A DNA stretch of 64,000 nt from Anderseniella sp963700895 (GTDB lineage: Bacteria; Pseudomonadota; Alphaproteobacteria; Rhizobiales; Aestuariivirgaceae). The position numbers and the translations under genes are program-made. The notes below the pieces were generated by a model. The model was given only the letters and a program-made list of their open reading frames with translations. It was not told the origin of the DNA and did no database searches. Every line of letters starts with the position of its first letter. Positions within the stretch are counted from its first letter, which is position 1. The DNA is taken from assembly GCA_963700895.1 (NCBI GenBank), contig CAVOZI010000008.1:133574-197573 (forward strand), read 5' to 3'. This document shows, piece after piece, positions 50,855-61,100 of this stretch.

Positions 50855-51547
50855 TCAGCCGGACTTTGTCCCGCTCAGCATTTCGCGCTTCCAGGCGAAG
50901 CCGGGTTTGCGTTCCACGGCGAAGCCTGCAGCGGCAAGATTCCGGCGCACCCAGCCGGCTGCGGCATAGGTGGCGCAGCTGCCGCCCGGCCTGGTGTGAT
51001 CGTAAACGGCCTGCATCAGGTCTGCCGACCACATGTCCGGGTTGCGCGCCGGGCTGAAACCGTCGAGATACCAGGCATCGGCTGACTCTCTCCACGAGGA
51101 CACCCGCTCAAGTGCTTGACCTGACTCAATATTCAGACTTGTCTGGGAGTCAAGCTCGAGTATCGCGTCCGGCCCGGTCTGGCGCCATGCCTGCAGGAAA
51201 TGGTGTGCCAGCGGAGCCAGTTCCGGCCACCTCGACAGGGCGCGCGCCATGTCGTCTGCCGCCATCGGGTAGGCCTCGAACGAGGTGAAGTGCAAATGCT
51301 GGCCGGGCTTGCGCGTGGCGATCCACTGACGCCATGTCTCGAGCAAGTTGAGCCCCGTGCCGAAGCCCAGTTCGGCAATGTGAAAATGCGCCACCCCCAG
51401 CCATCGCGCTGGCAGCCCGTTGCCGGCGATGAACACGTGCGCACACTCGGCGCGGCCGTCCTCGCGCGAATAGAACTGGTCGCCAAAGCGTACCGACCGG
51501 GGGTGGCCCGTGTCGTCCCAGTCAAGTTCGTGCGCGGTCTCTGGCAT
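50855..51547 (-). CDS. MnmD-like tRNA (5-methylaminomethyl-2-thiouridine) methyltransferase
   Basis: A 230-residue SAM-dependent methyltransferase matching the N-terminal domain of bifunctional MnmC (MnmC1, DUF752). SAM motif I is 'ELGFGTGLNLLETW' (59-72); 'ADAWYLDGFSPARNPDMW' is the diagnostic active-site region and 'CATYAAAGWVRRNLAAAGF' the C-terminal strand. It completes mnm5U34 at the tRNA wobble position. The ATG at 51547 is chosen because GGAG precedes it and the earlier in-frame ATG would overlap the divergent gene. Its start lies 23 bases from the start of the FAD gene, the other half of a classical MnmC. Confidence 0.85.
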   Translation of the reverse strand: MPETAHELDWDDTGHPRSVRFGDQFYSREDGRAECAHVFIAGNGLPARWLGVAHFHIAELGFGTGLNLLETWRQWIATRKPGQHLHFTSFEAYPMAADDMARALSRWPELAPLAHHFLQAWRQTGPDAILELDSQTSLNIESGQALERVSSWRESADAWYLDGFSPARNPDMWSADLMQAVYDHTRPGGSCATYAAAGWVRRNLAAAGFAVERKPGFAWKREMLSGTKSG

Positions 51548-51570
51548 TGTGGCTCCAGCCCCGTTATCAG

Positions 51571-52698
51571 ATGGCCATGACATCTATCGCGACGCCGGAC
51601 AAATCGCCAGACCTGCTCGTCATTGGAGCAGGCGCGGCGGGTCTGTGGACAGCGTGGAAGGCGGTCAATGCAGGCCTGTCGGTGACCGTGATGGAGAAGG
51701 GCCGGGTGGGGGACGGCGCCAGCGGCGGCATCCTCGGCGCGCTGATGCCACACCGGCCAAGCCAGTGGACGGCGTCAAAGCAGTTCCAGCTCGAAGCGCT
51801 GACCGGACTGGCGTCAGAGATTGCGCTGCTTGAAGAGGCGAGCGGTATACCCTGCGGCTACCGCCGCTGCGGCCGGCTGATGCCCATCGACGGCGAACGC
51901 CGCCTTGAAGAACACAAGGGCTGGCAGCAGGCCGCCGCGCAAAACTGGCAAGGCGCAGGCGCGCGCTGGGACATCCTGCAAAGCCTGCCTGCAAAGTGGA
52001 CCGACATGATGGCGCCGGCGCTGGCCTACGATTTCGACAGCCTGAGTGCCCGGGTCAATCCGCGCGCCTTGCTGGCCTCCCTTGCTGCCGGGGTGCGGGC
52101 GAGGGGCGGCGCAATCGTCGAGGGCGCCGGGGTCAGTGAGGCTGCATCGCTGCCGGCGGGGCATGTGGTGGTGGCCGCCGGTCACGACAGCTTCGGCCTG
52201 CTGGCGGCGGCCGGCTTGCCCGGCATGGGCTGGGGCGTGAAGGGCGAGGCGGTGCTGCTCAGGCCGGCGAAGCCGTTGCCGCCGGACTTGCCGATCCTCT
52301 ACCGGGGGGGCACCTATGTCATCGTTCACAATCACGGCCTTGTGGCGGTCGGTTCGACCTCTGAGAGGGATTACGCCGATGCGCGGCCTTCACCGGCGAC
52401 GGCCACCGGCCTCATGGCGGATGCCGCCAGCCTGTGCCCGGCGCTGGCGGGCGCTGAACTGGTGGAAAGCTGGGCGGGCATCCGCCCGCGGGCGGCCGGC
52501 AGGCAGCCGCTGGTGGGGCCGTTGCCCGGCAATACGCGCCTCGTTGCCGTGACCGGCGGCTTCAAGATCACGCTCGGCATTGCCCACCGGTTGGCCGATG
52601 CGGTGCTGGCGCATGTACAGGGGCAACCGGTGAACCTTCCTGCGGGGTTTTCACTGCATGAACAGTTGGTCAATTCGGCACTCATCGATCGTCGGTAA
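51571..52698 (+). CDS. MnmC2/glycine oxidase-like FAD oxidoreductase
   Basis: A 375-residue DAO-family flavoprotein with 'DLLVIGAGAAGLWTAWKAVNAG' for FAD, 'GDGASGGILGALMPHRPSQW', which resembles the GASG/N..G.L.P signature of the MnmC C-terminal domain, and a C-terminal 'WAGIRPRAAGRQPLVGPLPG' with 'AVTGGFKITLGIAHRLADAVL'. It may oxidise cmnm5U34 to nm5U34 on tRNA, working with the divergent MnmD-like enzyme, or act as a glycine-oxidase-type enzyme. The start is taken at the ATG at 51571; ATG 51577 is equally possible. Confidence 0.82.
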   Translation: MAMTSIATPDKSPDLLVIGAGAAGLWTAWKAVNAGLSVTVMEKGRVGDGASGGILGALMPHRPSQWTASKQFQLEALTGLASEIALLEEASGIPCGYRRCGRLMPIDGERRLEEHKGWQQAAAQNWQGAGARWDILQSLPAKWTDMMAPALAYDFDSLSARVNPRALLASLAAGVRARGGAIVEGAGVSEAASLPAGHVVVAAGHDSFGLLAAAGLPGMGWGVKGEAVLLRPAKPLPPDLPILYRGGTYVIVHNHGLVAVGSTSERDYADARPSPATATGLMADAASLCPALAGAELVESWAGIRPRAAGRQPLVGPLPGNTRLVAVTGGFKITLGIAHRLADAVLAHVQGQPVNLPAGFSLHEQLVNSALIDRR

Positions 52699-52807
52699 CC
52701 TTGCATGATAGCTATGGTTGGTTTTCCGGGGGCGGGACTGTATGATTGTCGTGATTGGGGTGCCGGTGTGCGTCGCGCGCCCTGAGCAAATGTGGCGGAA
52801 CACCTAA

Positions 52808-54140
52808 ATGATCCCGAAGTCCGACGACCTGGACTATGCAACCGAATATACCTCGGCGCTTCATTCCGGCGTGCCGAAGACCTTGCGTGTGTTCGTCATG
52901 ATGTGCCTGGTGGCACTTGTCGCGTTCATCGGCTGGGCAAGCTGGGCCAAGCTGGATGAAGTGGCGCGTGGTGAGGGCCGGGTGGTAGCGTCCGGCAGGA
53001 ACCAGCTTCTGCAGAGCCTCGAAGGCGGCATCGTCAAGGAAATCTTCGTCAAGACCGGTGATCGCGTAAAGCAGGGCGATGTGCTGATCCGCATCGACGA
53101 CACGGGCTTCTCGTCGAACCTCGGCGAGATCGAGTTCGAAGCAGCTGAACCTGATGGCGCAGATTGCCCGGCTTGAACACGAGACGAACCCCGATGCAAC
53201 CGGTGAACCGGTCTTTCCCGAGGCCGTTAGCCGGCGGTCGCCAGGCCTGGTCGAAAGCGAATTGAGACTGTACCGGGCGCGGCGCCAGAGCCTTGATGTC
53301 CAGACGCAGATCCTCAAGGAGCGCGTCCAGCAAAAGACCCTGGAGATGGAGGAGACGCGCACCAACCTCATCCGGCTTGAGGAAAACCTCAAGTTGGCGC
53401 TGGAAGAAGAGTCCATCAAGAAGCCGCTGGCGCTCTCCGGCGTTGTGCCGAAGACGGATGTCATCCGGCTGCAGCGCGAGATCGCCGACCTGCGTGGCCA
53501 GATCGGCGTTGCCTATGACAGCATTCCGCGGCTCGAAGCGGGCATCCGCGAGGCCAAGGGGCAGGTGCAGGAGCAGCGTTTGCGCTACCTTCAGGAAGCC
53601 CAGGCCGAACTGGGTCAGCGCCGGGCCGAGCAAGCCATCATCGATGAAAGCATCCGCGGCGCGCAGGACAAGGTGACCCGCACCGACATTCGCTCACCTG
53701 TCGACGGCATCGTCAACGCACTCAACGTCAACACGGTGGGCTCCGTGGCAAGGCCCGGCGAGGTTCTGGCCGAAATCGTGCCGCTCGAGGACGCGCTGCG
53801 CATCGAGGCCCGCATCCGCCCTGCCGACATCGCCTTTGTCCACCCCGAACAGCAGGCGCTGGTCAAGATCACCGCCTATGACTTCTCCATTTTTGGCGGG
53901 CTGGACGGCGTGGTCGAGAAAATCTCCCCGGACAGCGCCATCGATGAGGCAACCCGCGAAGTCTATTATACGGTCACGATTAAAACTTTATCGAACCAGT
54001 TAGGCGGAAAGAATCAAAATCTCTCTATCTTCCCCGGAATGATCGCAAGTGTCGACATTCTGACGGGAAAGAAGAGTGTACTGGACTACTTACTCAAGCC
54101 AATCAACAAGGCTCGCACGGAGGCATTGCGGGAACGCTAA
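52808..54140 (+). pseudogene. HlyD/LapC-like type I secretion adaptor with one-base frameshift
   Basis: Two overlapping frames make one type I secretion membrane-fusion protein. The first covers the anchor 'LRVFVMMCLVALVAFIGWASW' and 'SLEGGIVKEIFVKTGDRVKQGDVLIRIDD' (about residues 25-100). The second continues from 'KQLNLMAQIARLEHE' through a long coiled coil and the beta-barrel 'RTDIRSPVDGIVNALNVNTVGSV' to 'VLDYLLKPINKARTEALRER'. Removing one base near 53135-53136 (gagTtcgaagcag) restores a 443-codon frame, the normal length of the family. It would bridge an ABC ATPase to TolC, but no ATPase or TolC gene is in the window. The likely cargo is the convergent giant adhesin. Confidence 0.85.
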
Positions 54141-55158
54141 AGGTTTAAATACTGCTTTAAAGCTTTTTAAACTGCGTTCCTCAAACTCCCCTGTCACCTC
54201 ATCCACCGGCTTCTGGACAGCACTGGCGTTGGTTTCTGCCCTGTTGCTGCCAGCTCTTGGCGCTGCACCGGCGCGTGCGATCACCCCGCATGACATTGCC
54301 GGGCCAAACGGGGGCGCGGCGGCTTCCTCAAGCCTGCCCGGTATCTTTGGCGCTATGGAACTGCGCACCAATGCGGCCCGCGGCGCCGAACGCTGGCCGG
54401 AGGTGATGGCGCGCGCCACTAAGGAGCGCCACGAGTGGCTGGCCTGTGAACGTGGCAGCAAAGATTGTCCAGCCAAGCTGAAGGCCTGGCGCGACGGTTT
54501 GGCGAAGGCCAAGGGCCTCACCCGCTGGCAGCAGATTGTCGAGGTCAACCGTCTGGTCAACTCGCTGGTGCGCTTCCGCGCTGACATCGATCGTTATGGT
54601 GTCGCCGACTACTGGGCCACCCCGAAGGAAGCGCTGTCGAAGTCCGGCGACTGCGAGGATTATGCCATCCTCAAGTATCTCAGCCTGCGTGAGCTGGGCT
54701 TCGAAGACAAGGATATGCGCATGGTGGTGCTGAAGATTACCCGCCGCGGTATCGGACATGCGGTCCTGGCAGTGAACCATGATGGCGGCCGCTACATCCT
54801 CGACAACCTGGCCGAAAGGCCAGTCGAGCACTCAGTGGTGAAGGGCTATCAGCCGATCTACTCAGTGAATGCCCGCGGCCAGTGGCTGGCGCTTCAGGTC
54901 AAGCCCACTACGACACAGGTCGCAAGCCTGGAGCCGGTTGTTCCTTCTCCAAAAACCGTCACTGTCACGGTGGTGGAAACATCTGCGGTTGCCGAAGAGG
55001 ATGGTCTGAAACTACCGGAGGCAGCATATCTCGCTAGCGCGTGGAATGAAACGGTGACGATCCAACTGCCACACGCGAGCTGGGCTTATGGTCTGTTGCA
55101 GCCAGTCCACTACACGTCCGCAGAGGGCTTTGCTGCATTCCCACTGCCGCGGCTTTAA
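54076..55158 (+). CDS. LapG-like periplasmic cysteine protease (BTLCP)
   Basis: A bacterial transglutaminase-like cysteine proteinase. The triad is visible as Cys193 ('SKSGDCEDYAILKYLSL'), His228 ('RRGIGHAVLAVNH') and Asp243 ('RYILDNLAERP'), numbered from the GTG at 54076. A hydrophobic export segment 'FWTALALVSALLLPALGAAPARA' (about 46-68) ends in ARA. LapG proteases clip the N-terminus of LapA-type adhesins to release them from the cell when c-di-GMP is low. The start is unresolved: no in-frame ATG precedes the signal peptide, so the GTG at 54076, inside the HlyD gene, is provisional. A 100-residue C-terminal tail (260-360) is extra to the family. The gene follows the adaptor and converges with the adhesin. 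Confidence 0.8.
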   Translation: MYWTTYSSQSTRLARRHCGNAKGLNTALKLFKLRSSNSPVTSSTGFWTALALVSALLLPALGAAPARAITPHDIAGPNGGAAASSSLPGIFGAMELRTNAARGAERWPEVMARATKERHEWLACERGSKDCPAKLKAWRDGLAKAKGLTRWQQIVEVNRLVNSLVRFRADIDRYGVADYWATPKEALSKSGDCEDYAILKYLSLRELGFEDKDMRMVVLKITRRGIGHAVLAVNHDGGRYILDNLAERPVEHSVVKGYQPIYSVNARGQWLALQVKPTTTQVASLEPVVPSPKTVTVTVVETSAVAEEDGLKLPEAAYLASAWNETVTIQLPHASWAYGLLQPVHYTSAEGFAAFPLPRL

Positions 55159-55197
55159 CAGCGGAAAGTTCATTCGACTTTTGCCGACCCTACAAAC

Positions 55198-58100
55198 TTA
55201 CACTACGCTGTCAGAGATTTGGCTCTCATGGTCGTCGTAAAGTAAGTTGACAGTTGTAGCGTTATTGATGATCGCTACCAGATGCGTGTCGGCGGCGCTC
55301 GTGTCAAAATCCGCATTGCCGCTCTGGTCGACGATTAGGTGGTCATCCTGCAGCAGCACGTAGTCGGCCAGTGTCTTCCCTGACGCGATATCGATTAACG
55401 CGCTAATGTCTATGGCATCCTCTTCTACGCCTATATCGAGGACATAATCCTCAATCGTGTCGACGCCAGTGAACAGCGTGTCATTAAGTACGAACGCATC
55501 GCTTCCCGAGCCGCCGAACAACGAATCTGCGCCCTCGCCACCAATTAGTATGTCGTCTCCAGCTAGACCATACAGAGTATCAGCTCCATCCAAGCCAGAA
55601 ATAATATTGGCTAAAGAATCTCCATTGAGTGTTTCGCTATTGTTGGTGCCCATAACAGTCGTTTCAACAATATCGACACCAACGAGTTCGATTGTAAAAC
55701 CATCTCCACCCGATCCGCCGATAGCTCCGACGTTTACAACGTCAACGGCGCTAAAGTTGAAATCATCAGTTAGTGATTGCAGGCGGACCACTGTCCCGTC
55801 AGTCGCGCCCTCAATGAGCAGCGCTCCATCAACAACGCTTCCCTGAGTGACAGTACCTGTATACCAAACAATTAAGCTGGCATTTCCAACATACGTGTCT
55901 CCAGAGCTTACAAAAGCAACGTCATTTGATGCCAAATCTATATGGTCATTTGAATCATCATAAACTTTGATTGAGAGATTTGTGACATCTGAGGTCGCAG
56001 CTCTCACAGTTAACCCAATATTTGCTGCGTGAAGATAGGGGCCTTGGGTTACAATTGTACCACTACCGGTGCCTTCAGAGGTAACGGCCGCCCTAAAGCT
56101 GAAGCGAACGCCTTCATTGTCATCAATCAAATTAGCTGAATTGCCAACTAAACCACTTTGAATAGCAAGTTTAGTGCTCGCAGATGGCTTTAACTCCCCT
56201 CCTAATTCAAATCCAGATCCATAATCGACAATTGACTGGACAATTAAATTTGCATCTGTGCCGTCAATATTTATGTACTGTATGTCAACATTGGACCCAG
56301 GCTCGAGATTTTGCCAGTTAGAAACAACAAGGTCATATATTTCATCGTCAGCGCCCGTGATTGATACAGTGTAAGTCTGGTTGACAGTCGCGCCTTCGCT
56401 GTCAGTTACAGTCACTGTAAAAATATCAGTTTCGGAATCGCCGTCGTTCAGGGCTTCTATCGCTCCGGCGTCCTTGACGTATTCATAGGCTCCGGTCGAC
56501 GTGTTTACGCGCAGGGTGCCGAAATCACCCACCTTTAACACCCAACCTTCATCAGCAAGGGTGCCGATTACCCCGTCTATAATTCCGTAGGTTAGTACGG
56601 TTCCATTATCGATATCGTTGCCGACCAGCGTTCCTGTTAGTCCGCTATCGATAGTTGCCAATGACTGATCAACCTCAGCAATCGAACCGGATGCAATAGC
56701 AGCTAGTGTCGGCTGATCATTCTCACCGGCGATGGTGACGGTGATGGCCTGTCCGGCATAGGTGTCAGGACCTGAAGCGGAAGAGAAGTTGAAGGTGGCC
56801 GTGACTGTCTCGCCCTGGGCGAGATAGTTGAAGGCTGCCCGGTCATAGCTGATGGTGCCGTCCGTTGCATTCAGGCTGAACAGGCTCTGGAGTGTTGCAC
56901 CATCCGGGGCCGGGCCGGTGGAGCTGCCAAACACAAGGGTCCCAGCGACATAGTCGGTTGGCGCGTCACTGGCGTCGGGATCAGAGATTGACACGTAATC
57001 CGCGATCAACACCTCAGTCGGTGTGAATGCATTGGTCTCACTTACGGCAGCCGGTTTGGTCACCGTCACCGTCGCATCATCATCCTCGCCGGTGATGGTG
57101 ACGGTGATGGCCTGTCCGGCATAGGTGTCAGGACCTGAAGCGGAAGAGAAGTTGAAGGTGGCCGTGACTGTCTCGCCCTGGGCGAGATAGTTGAAGGCTG
57201 CCCGGTCATAGCTGATGGTGCCGTCCGTTGCATTCAGGCTGAACAGGCTCTGGAGTGTTGCACCATCCGGGGCCGGGCCGGTGGAGCTGCCAAACACAAG
57301 GGTCCCAGCGACATAGTCGGTTGGCGCGTCACTGGCGTCGGGATCAGAGATTGACACGTAATCCGCGATCAACACCTCAGTCGGTGTGAATGCATTGGTC
57401 TCACTTACGGCAGCCGGTTTGGTCACCGTCACCGTCGCATCATCATCCTCGCCGGTGATGGTGACGGTGATGGCCTGTCCGGCATAGGTGTCAGGACCTG
57501 AAGCGGAAGAGAAGTTGAAGGTGGCCGTGACTGTCTCGCCCTGGGCGAGATAGTTGAAGGCTGCCCGGTCATAGCTGATGGTGCCGTCCGTTGCATTCAG
57601 GCTGAACAGGCTCTGGAGTGTTGCACCATCCGGGGCCGGGCCGGTGGAGCTGCCAAACACAAGGGTCCCAGCGACATAGTCGGTTGGCGCGTCACTGGCG
57701 TCGGGATCAGAGATTGACACGTAATCCGCGATCAACACCTCAGTCGGTGTGAATGCATTGGTCTCACTTACGGCAGCCGGTTTGGTCACCGTCACCGTCG
57801 CATCATCATCCTCGCCGGTGATGGTGACGGTGATGGCCTGTCCGGCATAGGTGTCAGGACCTGAAGCGGAAGAGAAGTTGAAGGTGGCCGTGACTGTCTC
57901 GCCCTGGGCGAGATAGTTGAAGGCTGCCCGGTCATAGCTGATGGTGCCGTCCGTTGCATTCAGGCTGAACAGGCTCTGGAGTGTTGCACCATCCGGGGCC
58001 GGGCCGGTGGAGCTGCCAAACACAAGGGTCCCAGCGACATAGTCGGTTGGCGCGTCACTGGCGTCGGGATCAGAGATTGACACGTAATCCGCGATCAACA

Positions 58101-61100
58101 CCTCAGTCGGTGTGAATGCATTGGTCTCACTTACGGCAGCCGGTTTGGTCACCGTCACCGTCGCATCGCCGTCCGAACCGATGATGGTGACGGTGATGGC
58201 CTGTCCGGCATAGGTGTCAGGACCTGAAGCGGAAGAGAAGTTGAAGGTGGCCGTGACTGTCTCGCCCTGGGCGAGATAGTTGAAGGCTGCCCGGTCATAG
58301 CTGATGGTGCCGTCCGTTGCATTCAGGCTGAACAGGCTCTGGAGTGTTGCACCATCCGGGGCCGGGCCGGTGGAGCTGCCAAACACAAGGGTCCCAGCGA
58401 CATAGTCGGTTGGCGCGTCACTGGCGTCGGGATCAGAGATTGACACGTAATCCGCGATCAACACCTCAGTCGGTGTGAATGCATTGGTCTCACTTACGGC
58501 AGCCGGTTTGGTCACCGTCACCGTCGCATCATCATCCTCGCCGGTGATGGTGACGGTGATGGCCTGTCCGGCATAGGTGTCAGGACCTGAAGCGGAAGAG
58601 AAGTTGAAGGTGGCCGTGACTGTCTCGCCCTGGGCGAGATAGTTGAAGGCTGCCCGGTCATAGCTGATGGTGCCGTCCGTTGCATTCAGGCTGAACAGGC
58701 TCTGGAGTGTTGCACCATCCGGGGCCGGGCCGGTGGAGCTGCCAAACACAAGGGTCCCAGCGACATAGTCGGTTGGCGCGTCACTGGCGTCGGGATCAGA
58801 GATTGACACGTAATCCGCGATCAACACCTCAGTCGGTGTGAATGCATTGGTCTCACTTACGGCAGCCGGTTTGGTCACCGTCACCGTCGCATCATCATCC
58901 TCGCCGGTGATGGTGACGGTGATGGCCTGTCCGGCATAGGTGTCAGGACCTGAAGCGGAAGAGAAGTTGAAGGTGGCCGTGACTGTCTCGCCCTGGGCGA
59001 GATAGTTGAAGGCTGCCCGGTCATAGCTGATGGTGCCGTCCGTTGCATTCAGGCTGAACAGGCTCTGGAGTGTTGCACCATCCGGGGCCGGGCCGGTGGA
59101 GCTGCCAAACACAAGGGTCCCAGCGACATAGTCGGTTGGCGCGTCACTGGCGTCGGGATCAGAGATTGACACGTAATCCGCGATCAACACCTCAGTCGGT
59201 GTGAATGCATTGGTCTCACTTACGGCAGCCGGTTTGGTCACCGTCACCGTCGCATCGCCGTCCGAACCGATGATGGTGACGGTGATGGCCTGTCCGGCAT
59301 AGGTGTCAGGACCTGAAGCGGAAGAGAAGTTGAAGGTGGCCGTGACTGTCTCGCCCTGGGCGAGATAGTTGAAGGCTGCCCGGTCATAGCTGATGGTGCC
59401 GTCCGTTGCATTCAGGCTGAACAGGCTCTGGAGTGTTGCACCATCCGGGGCCGGGCCGGTGGAGCTGCCAAACACAAGGGTCCCAGCGACATAGTCGGTT
59501 GGCGCGTCACTGGCGTCGGGATCAGAGATTGACACGTAATCCGCGATCAACACCTCAGTCGGTGTGAATGCATTGGTCTCACTTACGGCAGCCGGTTTGG
59601 TCACCGTCACCGTCGCATCATCATCCTCGCCGGTGATGGTGACGGTGATGGCCTGTCCGGCATAGGTGTCAGGACCTGAAGCGGAAGAGAAGTTGAAGGT
59701 GGCCGTGACTGTCTCGCCCTGGGCGAGATAGTTGAAGGCTGCCCGGTCATAGCTGATGGTGCCGTCCGTTGCATTCAGGCTGAACAGGCTCTGGAGTGTT
59801 GCACCATCCGGGGCCGGGCCGGTGGAGCTGCCAAACACAAGGGTCCCAGCGACATAGTCGGTTGGCGCGTCACTGGCGTCGGGATCAGAGATTGACACGT
59901 AATCCGCGATCAACACCTCAGTCGGTGTGAATGCATTGGTCTCACTTACGGCAGCCGGTTTGGTCACCGTCACCGTCGCATCATCATCCTCGCCGGTGAT
60001 GGTGACGGTGATGGCCTGTCCGGCATAGGTGTCAGGACCTGAAGCGGAAGAGAAGTTGAAGGTGGCCGTGACTGTCTCGCCCTGGGCGAGATAGTTGAAG
60101 GCTGCCCGGTCATAGCTGATGGTGCCGTCCGTTGCATTCAGGCTGAACAGGCTCTGGAGTGTTGCACCATCCGGGGCCGGGCCGGTGGAGCTGCCAAACA
60201 CAAGGGTCCCAGCGACATAGTCGGTTGGCGCGTCACTGGCGTCGGGATCAGAGATTGACACGTAATCCGCGATCAACACCTCAGTCGGTGTGAATGCATT
60301 GGTCTCACTTACGGCAGCCGGTTTGGTCACCGTCACCGTCGCATCATCATCCTCGCCGGTGATGGTGACGGTGATGGCCTGTCCGGCATAGGTGTCAGGA
60401 CCTGAAGCGGAAGAGAAGTTGAAGGTGGCCGTGACTGTCTCGCCCTGGGCGAGATAGTTGAAGGCTGCCCGGTCATAGCTGATGGTGCCGTCCGTTGCAT
60501 TCAGGCTGAACAGGCTCTGGAGTGTTGCACCATCCGGGGCCGGGCCGGTGGAGCTGCCAAACACAAGGGTCCCAGCGACATAGTCGGTTGGCGCGTCACT
60601 GGCGTCGGGATCAGAGATTGACACGTAATCCGCGATCAACACCTCAGTCGGTGTGAATGCATTGGTCTCACTTACGGCAGCCGGTTTGGTCACCGTCACC
60701 GTCGCATCATCATCCTCGCCGGTGATGGTGACGGTGATGGCCTGTCCGGCATAGGTGTCAGGACCTGAAGCGGAAGAGAAGTTGAAGGTGGCCGTGACTG
60801 TCTCGCCCTGGGCGAGATAGTTGAAGGCTGCCCGGTCATAGCTGATGGTGCCGTCCGTTGCATTCAGGCTGAACAGGCTCTGGAGTGTTGCACCATCCGG
60901 GGCCGGGCCGGTGGAGCTGCCAAACACAAGGGTCCCAGCGACATAGTCGGTTGGCGCGTCACTGGCGTCGGGATCAGAGATTGACACGTAATCCGCGATC
61001 AACACCTCAGTCGGTGTGAATGCATTGGTCTCACTTACGGCAGCCGGTTTGGTCACCGTCACCGTCGCATCGCCGTCCGAACCGATGATGGTGACGGTGA

